Assembly: GCA_022707725.1 (NCBI GenBank)
Contig: JAKJAB010000011.1
Location: 12,146 to 22,049 of the forward strand
Reading direction: 5' to 3'
From: Chloroflexota bacterium
Lineage (GTDB): Bacteria > Chloroflexota > Anaerolineae > B4-G1 > SLSP01
DNA: 9,904 bases
The notes below the pieces were generated by a model that saw nothing but the letters and a program-made list of their open reading frames with translations, searched no databases and had not been told where the DNA came from. Position numbers and translations under genes: made by a program. Positions 1-6,012 of this stretch are shown piece after piece. Positions within the stretch are counted from its first letter, which is position 1. Every line of letters starts with the position of its first letter.

Positions 1-395
1 GGTTGGCCGGCGAGATCTACAGCCGCCGTCAGACATGGGCGCTCGAAATACGACCCAACGAGTACACCTACGGCGGCTTCGAACGCAAACTCGATCTGTG
101 GTTTTCCGGCGAGCATGAAGAGGCCTGGCTATACGGCGACACTGAGCCACTACTGGCTTTGCGCGTCAAAACCGACCGGCGCAGCCGGTTTCACGTGTGG
201 GATATCCTCGCCCACCCGCACACGGGGGATGCGGGGGCACAGGCGGTGGTGGCGCAGGCGCTACACGCGACACGCCGATTCGCGCCGTGGCCGGTGATCG
301 CACTCGTCGCCGATCAAGCGCCGTTGGCGCAGGCTTTGTACGACGTGGGTTTCAACCTGCACCGCTCGCTGGTCCAAATGGTGTTAGAGCTGTAA
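1..395 (+). CDS. GNAT-type N-acetyltransferase, C-terminal part (5' partial)
   Basis: The reading frame is already open at the left edge. The TTG at 3-5 is probably an internal leucine, so only about 130 C-terminal residues are present. The visible part looks like the end of a GNAT (Gcn5-related) acetyltransferase, which moves an acetyl group from acetyl-CoA to an amine. A beta strand carrying WDILAHP is followed by a helix (AGAQAVVAQALHATRR), a strand (PVIALVAD), and the family's typical last element, in which a helix leads to ALYDVGF and a final strand (SLVQMVLEL). The acetyl-CoA pyrophosphate loop (Q/RxxGxG/A) is not clear, and GDAGAQAV occupies its place. The substrate cannot be inferred. 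The TAA stop at 393-395 lies inside the 3' end of the convergent rlmB-like gene, giving a 12-bp tail-to-tail overlap. The family call is moderate because half the protein is missing. Confidence 0.6.
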   Translation, partial: LAGEIYSRRQTWALEIRPNEYTYGGFERKLDLWFSGEHEEAWLYGDTEPLLALRVKTDRRSRFHVWDILAHPHTGDAGAQAVVAQALHATRRFAPWPVIALVADQAPLAQALYDVGFNLHRSLVQMVLEL

Positions 396-1133
396 AGCAC
401 GTTGGCGCAGGGCCTCGTAGAGCGCCAACGAGCCGGCAATCGCGGCGTTGAGCGAATTGATCTGCCCGCGCATCGGGACCGACATCAGCCAGTCGCACCG
501 CTCGCGGACCAGACGGCGCAATCCCGCCCCCTCACTCCCCACGGCGATGGCCAGCGGCAAAATCATGTTCGCCTCCGTGTAGGGCCGCGCGCCTGGCACA
601 GCCTCCAGACCGGCAATCCACACATCGAGCGCCTTGAGCCGCTCGATCTCTTTCACCAGGTTGGTCACTTGCGCCACAAGGAGATGTTCCACCGCTCCCG
701 ACGAGATGTTGACGGTAGTAGGGGTGACGCCAGCCGCGCGGCGCTCTTGAATCACGACACCATGAACGCCTACAGCCTCAGCGGTGCGGAACAGGCTGCC
801 CAGGTTGTGGACATCCTGGATCAGATCGAGCAGCAAAAGCAGCGCAGGTTCCTGACGCGCTTTGGACAGTTCCAGCATCGCGTGAGTGTCGGCATAGGGA
901 TAAGCAGAGGTCTCCAGTGCCACACCCTGGTGCTCCTCGTGACCGAGGATGCGGTCGAGTAACTGGCGGGAAGATTTTTCGATGGGGATGCGGCGTTGCT
1001 GCGCCGCCGCCGTAATGTCATCGATGATGGGCGCGCGGGCGGCGCCCTCTAACAAGAGCAAGCGTGCGGGCTGGCGGCGTCCGGCGCGCAACGATTCGCG
1101 CACCGCTTGCCGCCCGAAGAGCCACTCGCGCAC
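384..1133 (-). CDS. rlmB: 23S rRNA (guanosine-2'-O-)-methyltransferase, SpoU/TrmH family, RlmB-like
   Basis: This is a SpoU-class (SPOUT) enzyme that 2'-O-methylates a ribose in RNA using SAM; RlmB acts on G2251 (E. coli numbering) of 23S rRNA. From the GTG at 1131-1133 it has 249 residues, the usual RlmB length. An N-terminal RNA-binding substrate domain (about 1-75) is followed by the knotted catalytic domain with all three motifs: motif 1 LDLIQDVHNLGSLFRTAE (about 102-119, N110 and R116), motif 2 AVGSEGAGLRRL (197-208) and motif 3 VPMRGQINSLNAA (219-231). The start was chosen because GAGGG sits 7 nt upstream, just after the cysS stop, and because the frame further upstream reads nonsense through cysS. 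The gap to cysS is 13 nt, so this is an operon. The TAA stop overlaps the convergent acetyltransferase. The exact target nucleotide is inferred from the family; other TrmH-type 2'-O-methyltransferases are alternatives. Confidence 0.9.
   Translation of the reverse strand: MREWLFGRQAVRESLRAGRRQPARLLLLEGAARAPIIDDITAAAQQRRIPIEKSSRQLLDRILGHEEHQGVALETSAYPYADTHAMLELSKARQEPALLLLLDLIQDVHNLGSLFRTAEAVGVHGVVIQERRAAGVTPTTVNISSGAVEHLLVAQVTNLVKEIERLKALDVWIAGLEAVPGARPYTEANMILPLAIAVGSEGAGLRRLVRERCDWLMSVPMRGQINSLNAAIAGSLALYEALRQRALQL
400..430. terminator. Candidate hairpin between convergent genes (weak terminator)
   Basis: CGTTGGCGC (400-408) pairs perfectly with GCGCCAACG (422-430), giving a 9-bp stem around a 13-nt loop. 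It starts 4 nt after the stop of the plus-strand acetyltransferase and lies inside the last codons of the minus-strand rlmB-like gene. Neither side has a proper T tract; on the minus strand the flank is TGCTTTACAG. It may help terminate one or both convergent transcripts, but it could simply be coding sequence. Confidence 0.3.
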
Positions 1134-1146
1134 GGGCGTTCCCTCG

Positions 1147-2595
1147 TCAGGCCAGCCGCCACGTCGTATCGTCGGGACCGTCTTCGATGAGGATTCCCAA
1201 CTGCGCCAGGCGGCTGCGAATGAGATCTGCCCGACTCCATTCCCGCGCCTCGCGGGCTTGCTGTCGCAGTTCCAACAAAAATTCCACCAGACCCGCGACG
1301 GTCGGCCCGCCTTCACGCTCTTCCAAATTGTCGGGCACAATGCCGAGTACCTTGCCGCCCAAATCGCGGAAGATGCGGTCCATAGCAGCCAACGTGCCCA
1401 TCGCGTGATGCGAGTTCTCGTCCAGGTGGCGGTTGACCTCTTTGACGAACTCGAACAACGTTGCCAGCGCCTGGGGCGTGTTGAAGTCATCATCCATCGC
1501 CGCCTGGAAATCCTCGCGGTAATCATCCAGACTGCCGACCTGGGCCAGCACCGCCGTCCCGGCGGCTGAAGCCGCATCTTTCATCGCATAACGGAGCTTG
1601 CGCACCGTGTTGTGCAAACGACCAACGCCGCGTTGCGCCGCCTGGAGGGCGTCACGGCTGAAATCGACCGGTCCGCGGTAATGGCTGCTGAGAATGAAGT
1701 AACGGATCGCCTCAGCAGAATATAAACTGAGGGCGTCCTTGATGGTGAGGAAGTTGCCCAGGCTTTTACTCATCTTCACGCCGTTGACGGTGAGCGAGCC
1801 GACGAGCAGCCAGTAGTTGGCGAACGACGCAGCATTCCGCGCCTCGGCTTGCACGATTTCGCACTCATTGTGGGGGAACATATTTTCCAGCCCTCCACCG
1901 TGAATGTCGAAGGTCGCACCCAGATACTTGGTCGCCATCACCGAACACTCGATGTGCCAGCCGGGGTAGCCTTCGCCCCACGGGCTGGGCCAACGCATCA
2001 GATGTTCAGGCTCGGCGCGTTTCCAGAGCGCAAAGTCGGCGGGATGACGCTTTTCCTCGCGCACTTCGACGCGCGCGCCGGCCTGTTGTTCGTCAACCTG
2101 ACGCTGCGAGAGCTTGCCGTATTCCGGGAATTTTTCGACCGCAAAGTAGACATTGCCATCTACTTCGTAAGCATAACCCTGACTGAGCAGATTCTCAACC
2201 CACAAAATGATCTCGGGGACGTGGCACGTGGCGCGTGGGCTAATGTTAGGTCGGACAAGGCCCAGCGCGTCCATATCATCGTTGAAACTGTTGATGTAGG
2301 TCTCCACCAGCTCCATCGGCTCGACCCGATCGCGGCGCGCCCCCCGGCTGATACGATCCTCGCCGGTATCCAGCAAGTGCCCCACATCGGTGAGATTGCG
2401 CACATAACGGACGTTGTAACTCAGATAGCGCAGATAACGCACGATGACATCCATGGCTACGTAGGTCTTGGCATGGCCGAGATGGGCGTGGTCGTAGACC
2501 GTCGGGCCGCAGGCATACAGGCTAACATATTCCGGGCGCAACGGCTTGAAGCGTTCCAGTTCACGGCTGAGGTAGTTATAGACTTTGAGGGCCAT
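1147..2595 (-). CDS. cysS: Cysteinyl-tRNA synthetase (CysRS)
   Basis: A class I aminoacyl-tRNA synthetase that charges tRNA-Cys with cysteine in the cytoplasm, using ATP. At 482 residues it is close to the normal length (about 460-500). Visible landmarks are YACGPTVYDHAHLGH (27-41), which holds the first zinc ligand C29 and the HIGH-type motif HLGH, then GWHIECSVMA with the second ligand C217, then HGGGLENMFPHNECE (232-246) with the third and fourth ligands H242 and E246, and the KMSKS loop at 274-278. The C-terminal helical and anticodon-binding part ends in DTTWRLA. The usual FPHHENE stretch reads FPHNECE here. The ATG at 2593-2595 follows a GGGGA about 10 nt upstream. The gene lies 17 nt after the yacL-like gene and 13 nt before the rlmB-like gene, so all three are probably co-transcribed from the promoter near 3780. 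Confidence 0.97.
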   Translation of the reverse strand: MALKVYNYLSRELERFKPLRPEYVSLYACGPTVYDHAHLGHAKTYVAMDVIVRYLRYLSYNVRYVRNLTDVGHLLDTGEDRISRGARRDRVEPMELVETYINSFNDDMDALGLVRPNISPRATCHVPEIILWVENLLSQGYAYEVDGNVYFAVEKFPEYGKLSQRQVDEQQAGARVEVREEKRHPADFALWKRAEPEHLMRWPSPWGEGYPGWHIECSVMATKYLGATFDIHGGGLENMFPHNECEIVQAEARNAASFANYWLLVGSLTVNGVKMSKSLGNFLTIKDALSLYSAEAIRYFILSSHYRGPVDFSRDALQAAQRGVGRLHNTVRKLRYAMKDAASAAGTAVLAQVGSLDDYREDFQAAMDDDFNTPQALATLFEFVKEVNRHLDENSHHAMGTLAAMDRIFRDLGGKVLGIVPDNLEEREGGPTVAGLVEFLLELRQQAREAREWSRADLIRSRLAQLGILIEDGPDDTTWRLA

Positions 2596-2612
2596 ATTCC
2601 ACAGTTCCCCGA

Positions 2613-3689
2613 TTAATCCCCGTTATCGGGCCGGGCGAAGATCATCCGCCCGGCTGCCGTTTGCAGGATTTTACTCACGGTCACGTCGATGGTTTCACCG
2701 ATGTAGCGCATTCCCTCTTCGACCACCACCATGGTGCCATCGTCGAGATAGCCAACCCCCTGATTCTGCTCTTTGCCGGCTTGGAGAACGTGAATCGTGA
2801 AACTCTCCCCCGGGAGCAGGACCGTCTTGACGGCGTTCGCCAGTTCGTTGACGTTGAGCACGGTCACAGCCTGGAGTTCGGCCACACGGTTGAGATTGTA
2901 GTCATTGGTGAGAATGGAGCCGCCCATCTCTTTGGCCAGCGCGATGAGCTTATCGTCCACTTCACGCACACCCGGAGCGTCGGCATCGGTGAGACGCACC
3001 GGTACGGGAGAATCCTCTTGCAATTGTCGTAGGATTTCCAGCCCACGCCGTCCCCGATTGCGACGTAATGTGTCGGCAGAGTCGGCCACGTGCTGCAACT
3101 CGTTCAACACAAACAACGGCACGATCAATTCGCCCTGGATAAAGCCAGTGCGACAAATGTCGGCAATCCGACCGTCGATGATGACGCTGGTATCTAGCAA
3201 CACTGCCGGTCTGCATTGTTCTTCCGTGTCGCTCTGGGGGACAGCCGGGGTCTCGCCGTGGAGGAACAGGCGTCCACGCAGCCCTTGTAACAGATCGGGC
3301 CGCATCGTGGTGATGGTCAATCCAATATAACCAAAAGCAGCCGCAACGACGAAGGGGAAAAACTGACCCAGCGGGCGCGGCAGCAACGACAAGGGGTAGG
3401 CTGCGATGGCGCCCAAAGCCAATCCCAGAAACAGGCCTGCCGCCGCCGAAAAGATCACGGGAGCCGGGAGTTGTTGAATGGAGCGGCGCAGTCGCGTAAA
3501 TGGCTTGAGGGTCAGCCGCGGCATGAAGATGAAGCCGAAGAGCGCGCCCAGAATGCCACCAGCGATGGTGACATAAAGATGAATCGCTTGAGGGATTGAT
3601 GGAATTTCAATAATCTGAATACCTAATGCTGCTCCTGCGGAACCGAAAATGATGACACCGATAATACGGAGTATAAAGGTTGTCTCCAT
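2613..3689 (-). CDS. YacL-type membrane protein with PIN and TRAM domains
   Basis: A 358-residue protein with the YacL architecture. Four hydrophobic segments (about 5-24, 37-56, 77-99 and 108-127) are followed by a PIN nuclease-like domain (about 162-285) and a C-terminal TRAM domain (about 291-352), a predicted RNA-binding fold. The PIN acidic residues are all visible: D166 in LLDTSVIIDGR, E197 in NELQ, D245/D246 in EVDDK, and D263 in LTNDYN. An active single-strand RNase anchored to the membrane is thus plausible, but the role of this family is poorly known. The start at 3689 (METTF) is preferred over the in-frame ATG at 3704, because GGAG sits 9 nt before 3689 and no ribosome-binding site precedes 3704. 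It is the first gene of the operon with cysS and the rlmB-like gene, a grouping also present in the longer Bacillus subtilis yacL...cysS...rlmB region. Confidence 0.88.
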   Translation of the reverse strand: METTFILRIIGVIIFGSAGAALGIQIIEIPSIPQAIHLYVTIAGGILGALFGFIFMPRLTLKPFTRLRRSIQQLPAPVIFSAAAGLFLGLALGAIAAYPLSLLPRPLGQFFPFVVAAAFGYIGLTITTMRPDLLQGLRGRLFLHGETPAVPQSDTEEQCRPAVLLDTSVIIDGRIADICRTGFIQGELIVPLFVLNELQHVADSADTLRRNRGRRGLEILRQLQEDSPVPVRLTDADAPGVREVDDKLIALAKEMGGSILTNDYNLNRVAELQAVTVLNVNELANAVKTVLLPGESFTIHVLQAGKEQNQGVGYLDDGTMVVVEEGMRYIGETIDVTVSKILQTAAGRMIFARPDNGD

Positions 3690-3767
3690 AAATAATTTCT
3701 CCATAAAGAACGAAAGAACGAACGATGATAATAAACATATAAATGCATTTTAAGTTGCTTATGGACA

Positions 3768-3795
3768 ATCTTAGCACGGTCAGAAGAAAAGTCAA
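3768..3795 (-). promoter_or_regulatory. Sigma-70-type promoter for the yacL-cysS-rlmB operon
   Basis: On the minus strand, TTGACT (3790-3795) and TAAGAT (3768-3773) are separated by 16 bp. Transcription would start near 3761, leaving a leader of about 70 nt before the ATG at 3689. The leader region contains the perfect 10-bp palindrome AAATGCATTT (3741-3750), of unknown meaning. Confidence 0.7.
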
Positions 3796-3799
3796 AATA

Positions 3800-3827
3800 T
3801 TGACATTATCTGAATTTTCGTTATAGT
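3800..3827 (+). promoter_or_regulatory. Sigma-70-type promoter for the LysW-like gene
   Basis: A perfect -35 box TTGACA (3800-3805) and a good -10 box TATAGT (3822-3827) are separated by 16 bp. Transcription would start near 3834, giving a leader of about 37 nt. The leader contains AGGAG 7 nt before the ATG at 3871. The -35 box lies 4 bp from the -35 box of the divergent minus-strand promoter. Confidence 0.8.
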
Positions 3828-3870
3828 CTAAGTTGAGATTGGCTGCATTCATTTTTACAGGAGTAAGAAC

Positions 3871-4110
3871 ATGGCGCGATGTCCCGAATGTAACAGCAAA
3901 TTGGTCATCCCGTCCGATCTGGAACGGTGGGATCGTGTTTTCTGCGAAGCGTGCGGCATTGAACTCGAGGTTGTGGATGTCAACCCTCTGGAGCTAGAGG
4001 CCGTCTACGATTTCGAGGATGACGACAATGCACTGGATGAGCTAGAGGAAGACGAGGACGATTTGGAATGGGATGAAGAAGAAGACGAAGAAGAAGATGA
4101 AGAGTGGTAG
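3871..4110 (+). CDS. LysW-like zinc-ribbon protein with long acidic C-terminal tail
   Basis: A 79-residue protein preceded by AGGAG at 7-nt spacing. Residues 1-45 resemble LysW, the amino-group carrier protein of the AAA lysine and related arginine/ornithine pathways. They include two Cys pairs, CPEC (4-7) and CEAC (25-28), that would bind one zinc, and then the signature-like ELEVVDVNPLELEAV (31-45). After that it departs from the family. LysW proteins are about 54 residues and end in EDWGE, whose last glutamate is joined to the substrate. This protein has a 32-residue tail (48-79) with 24 Asp/Glu residues, ending in EDEEW. No lysX, argX, lysZ, lysY, lysJ or lysK gene is in the window. It is best called a LysW-like zinc ribbon of unknown function. 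A small acidic adaptor or a nucleic-acid-mimic protein are other possibilities, both speculative. Confidence 0.85.
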   Translation: MARCPECNSKLVIPSDLERWDRVFCEACGIELEVVDVNPLELEAVYDFEDDDNALDELEEDEDDLEWDEEEDEEEDEEW

Positions 4111-4151
4111 CGGCGTCTAGCCAGGCACACGCAGACCATAGGTTGACGACA

Positions 4152-4181
4152 AACAGGCCATCGGGATTCCGATGGCCTGTT
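4152..4181. terminator. Strong hairpin terminator, probably bidirectional
   Basis: AACAGGCCATCGG (4152-4164) pairs perfectly with CCGATGGCCTGTT (4169-4181), a 13-bp stem with a GATT loop. On the plus strand it is followed by the T-rich TGCTTTGTTGG. It lies about 40 nt after the stop of the LysW-like gene and about 20 nt from the stop of the convergent LysM gene, so it can serve both. The minus-strand tail (TGTCGTC) is poorer in T, so plus-strand termination is the better supported direction. Confidence 0.8.
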
Positions 4182-4200
4182 GCTTTGTTGGCGAAGGAGG

Positions 4201-5832
4201 CTACATCGCCCGACGCGATAAGAAGAATAGCGCTCCTACGGCAATGGCCAGAACCAGGACGATGATGCCGGTGATACGCAAGACCGTGTTGAGCACGCGC
4301 GTAATGCCTCCAGGTTGCTCGCTTTCTTCGGTCGCCTCGGCTGTCGCAGACGTCTCAGGACTCGCAGGCTGAGTATTGGTTTCCGCAGTGATGGTCTCGT
4401 CCTGCGCGTAACCCAGGTTGAGCGAAGAAACCTGTCCGGCGGTCAGAGGGACATTCCATTGCCCGGTATCGGTGAGTTTGTAACCAGAAGGCGGCGTGTG
4501 GCGCAGCTGGTAGTTGCCCGGCTCAAGGTTCTGGAAACAGTATGGCTCGGAAATTCCATCCGTCCTGTAGGTTCCTGCCGGTCCAGACATTCCTATGAGG
4601 GTGATTTCAGCGTTCGGCAACGCCATCTCGTTATCTTGCCGGAACATGTCGTTGTTGACATCATTGTAAGCTAACACACACAGCGAAGCTGTGTCGCCGG
4701 TGGGTGCAGCCGGTAGATTGCCGGCAGCGCCGGGGGCCGCAGTTTCCGCAGGCGCCGGCTCCGTCGGTTGGGCGGTCGTTTCCGGCTGCGTCTCAGGTGC
4801 GGTGGTGGGCGCAGCCAGCGGCGCCCCGGAGATGATGACTTCCTGGTCGATGCTGAGGAAATCATTGATGACACTACCAGCATTGAGCCGGCGTAATTCG
4901 TCCAGGTCCACGCCATACTGGATCGCCAGGCCGAACATCGTATCGCCAGCGACGACCACATGCACAACCGCGCCATCGGGGCGGGGCGGGGGCGTATTCT
5001 GCGGCACGACGGGGACAGGCGTGGGCTGCGTCTCCGGGGTCGGCGGCGGCGGTTCGGGTGTCGATGTCGGGGGTGTGCCTTGCGAGACTGTTCGCAAGAC
5101 CAGATTATCGGCATACCCATCATTGTGCTTGTTTTGCCACTTGCCGTAATAATTTGTAAAGAATGTCACCGCGCCGGTCGATCCTGCAGTGACTTGCAGT
5201 GGCCCTACCAGCCCGAACTTATCATAGTAATAGTAGGGGTTACTCCAGACAATGTTAGGACTGAAGGGATCTGTCCCCCCATTGGGGTCGACGCCCACCC
5301 GGAAGTAGAAGGAATACGGATCGCCGCAGGATAAGGTGGAATCGGCATCTTCATTACATGACCAGGAATGGGCGTAGTAAGAGGCTTCCAGCACCGTCCC
5401 AGGGGCAACGTTACGCACCACCTGGAAATGACCGGCGTTTTGCCTACGCGTGAAGGTAAAACACATGACGGCGTGATACCCGCTATAGATGCGCATGGGG
5501 TTCACGAATGGCGGTTCTTTATAGGTCACTTTACATTCTGGGCGACCGTATTCGCCTTCCTGCCACCAGGTGACCCATCCTTCGGGCGTGTAAATCTCGC
5601 CATACTGCACTCCGGTGAACGTATCGCGCGTCCAGTTGTTGGGGTTGAACGTTGCGTTATCTATAGGCCGGCCAATACCTTCAAATCCTGGGTTCACCAA
5701 CAGGTTTCCGGCATCTTGCTGCGGGAGCGTCTGTAGCTCGCGCGCCGCCACCGACGGGACCAGAATCTGTGTGGACAAGGTCAGCGCCGCCACCAGCAGC
5801 GCCCCCCATCCTTTTACACTTTTGTTTCTCAT
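4201..5832 (-). CDS. Secreted, membrane-anchored LysM protein with SdrD/Cna-B-like domain
   Basis: A 543-residue surface protein. Residues 1-30 form a Sec signal peptide: positive start MRNKSVK, hydrophobic core, likely cleavage near VAA at 28-30. Residues about 43-248 form a domain beginning NLLVNPGFEG and ending in DNLVLRTV, a pattern typical of CBM4/9-like jelly-roll modules; four cysteines (C100, C124, C159, C169) could form disulfides. A Pro/Thr linker (252-285) leads to a LysM domain (about 289-335, VHVVVAGDTMFGLAIQYGV...INDFLSIDQEVII) that should bind GlcNAc-containing peptidoglycan or glycan. A second linker (336-380) leads to an SdrD-B/Cna-B-like domain (about 383-475, CVLAYNDVNND...). 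A Thr/Glu linker then leads to a membrane helix (about 518-538) and the basic end SRRAM. There is no LPXTG motif. The ATG at 5830-5832 follows AAGGAGG by 10 nt. It is probably exposed on the outer face and tethered by its C terminus. The specific role is unknown; no catalytic domain is seen. Confidence 0.88.
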   Translation of the reverse strand: MRNKSVKGWGALLVAALTLSTQILVPSVAARELQTLPQQDAGNLLVNPGFEGIGRPIDNATFNPNNWTRDTFTGVQYGEIYTPEGWVTWWQEGEYGRPECKVTYKEPPFVNPMRIYSGYHAVMCFTFTRRQNAGHFQVVRNVAPGTVLEASYYAHSWSCNEDADSTLSCGDPYSFYFRVGVDPNGGTDPFSPNIVWSNPYYYYDKFGLVGPLQVTAGSTGAVTFFTNYYGKWQNKHNDGYADNLVLRTVSQGTPPTSTPEPPPPTPETQPTPVPVVPQNTPPPRPDGAVVHVVVAGDTMFGLAIQYGVDLDELRRLNAGSVINDFLSIDQEVIISGAPLAAPTTAPETQPETTAQPTEPAPAETAAPGAAGNLPAAPTGDTASLCVLAYNDVNNDMFRQDNEMALPNAEITLIGMSGPAGTYRTDGISEPYCFQNLEPGNYQLRHTPPSGYKLTDTGQWNVPLTAGQVSSLNLGYAQDETITAETNTQPASPETSATAEATEESEQPGGITRVLNTVLRITGIIVLVLAIAVGALFFLSRRAM

Positions 5833-5842
5833 TTCGTTTGTG

Positions 5843-5849
5843 CCTCCTT
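5843..5849 (-). promoter_or_regulatory. Ribosome-binding site AAGGAGG of the LysM gene
   Basis: A full-length Shine-Dalgarno sequence, AAGGAGG on the minus strand, lies 10 nt before the ATG at 5832. It fixes the start of the LysM protein and suggests strong translation. Confidence 0.85.
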
Positions 5850-5900
5850 AGTTCAATTCACAGCACAGTTTTAGTTCATTCAATCCCTTACAGAACACAA

Positions 5901-5933
5901 CCGCCAGCGTCGCAATCAAGTCAGCGCCGGCGG
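5901..5933 (-). promoter_or_regulatory. GC-rich hairpin in the LysM mRNA leader (possible terminator or attenuator)
   Basis: In minus-strand RNA, CCGCCGGCG (5925-5933) can pair along its full length with CGCUGGCGG (5901-5909), including one G-U pair. This gives a 9-bp stem with a 15-nt loop. The next bases are UUGUGUUCUG, moderately U-rich. It lies between the promoter at 5977-6004 and the LysM start. It could terminate read-through from the upstream glycan cluster, attenuate the LysM transcript, or stabilise the mRNA; the sequence does not decide between these. Confidence 0.4.
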
Positions 5934-5976
5934 TAGGATGAACGAAGTCGAAGTGTGTTTTACAACACCCACGAAA

Positions 5977-6004
5977 ATTATAGCATAGCGATACTTGTTG
6001 TCAA
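5977..6004 (-). promoter_or_regulatory. Consensus sigma-70-type promoter of the LysM gene
   Basis: On the minus strand, a perfect TTGACA (5999-6004) and a perfect TATAAT (5977-5982) are 16 bp apart. The likely start is near 5970, giving a leader of about 140 nt. A small inverted repeat, GTGTT-TTAC-AACAC (5955-5968), lies right at the start of the transcript and could be an operator or a 5' hairpin. The -35 box is only 8 bp past the stop of the upstream methyltransferase gene. Confidence 0.85.
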
Positions 6005-6012
6005 ACCCTACG

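Noticed and set aside
323..411. Direct repeat GTTGGCGCAGG at 323-333 and 401-411
   Set aside because: An 11-bp match in GC-rich coding sequence with no further copies; likely chance.
402..962. Open plus-strand frame of 186 codons opposite the rlmB-like gene
   Set aside because: It is antisense to a gene with all SpoU motifs, has no ribosome-binding site, and its product shows no family pattern; the open frame follows from GC-rich codon use.
949..1569. Open plus-strand frame of 206 codons spanning the cysS/rlmB junction
   Set aside because: It is antisense to two well-supported genes and has no recognisable domain.
1134..1577. N-terminal extension of the rlmB-like frame to 397 residues
   Set aside because: The extra part overlaps the end of cysS in another frame and reads as low-complexity Arg/Trp/Ser-rich sequence. 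GTG at 1133 with GAGGG gives the normal 249-residue length.
1849..2616. Open plus-strand frame of 255 codons opposite cysS
   Set aside because: It lies fully antisense to a conserved tRNA synthetase gene; no ribosome-binding site or known domain is seen.
3607..3852. Minus-strand 81-codon frame over the divergent promoter region
   Set aside because: It covers both promoters and the start of the yacL-like gene in another frame; its AT-rich product is without pattern.
4072..4107. GAA/GAG/GAC triplet-rich stretch as a microsatellite
   Set aside because: It is the in-frame coding sequence of the Asp/Glu tail, with mixed codons; not an independent repeat element, though length variation among strains is possible.
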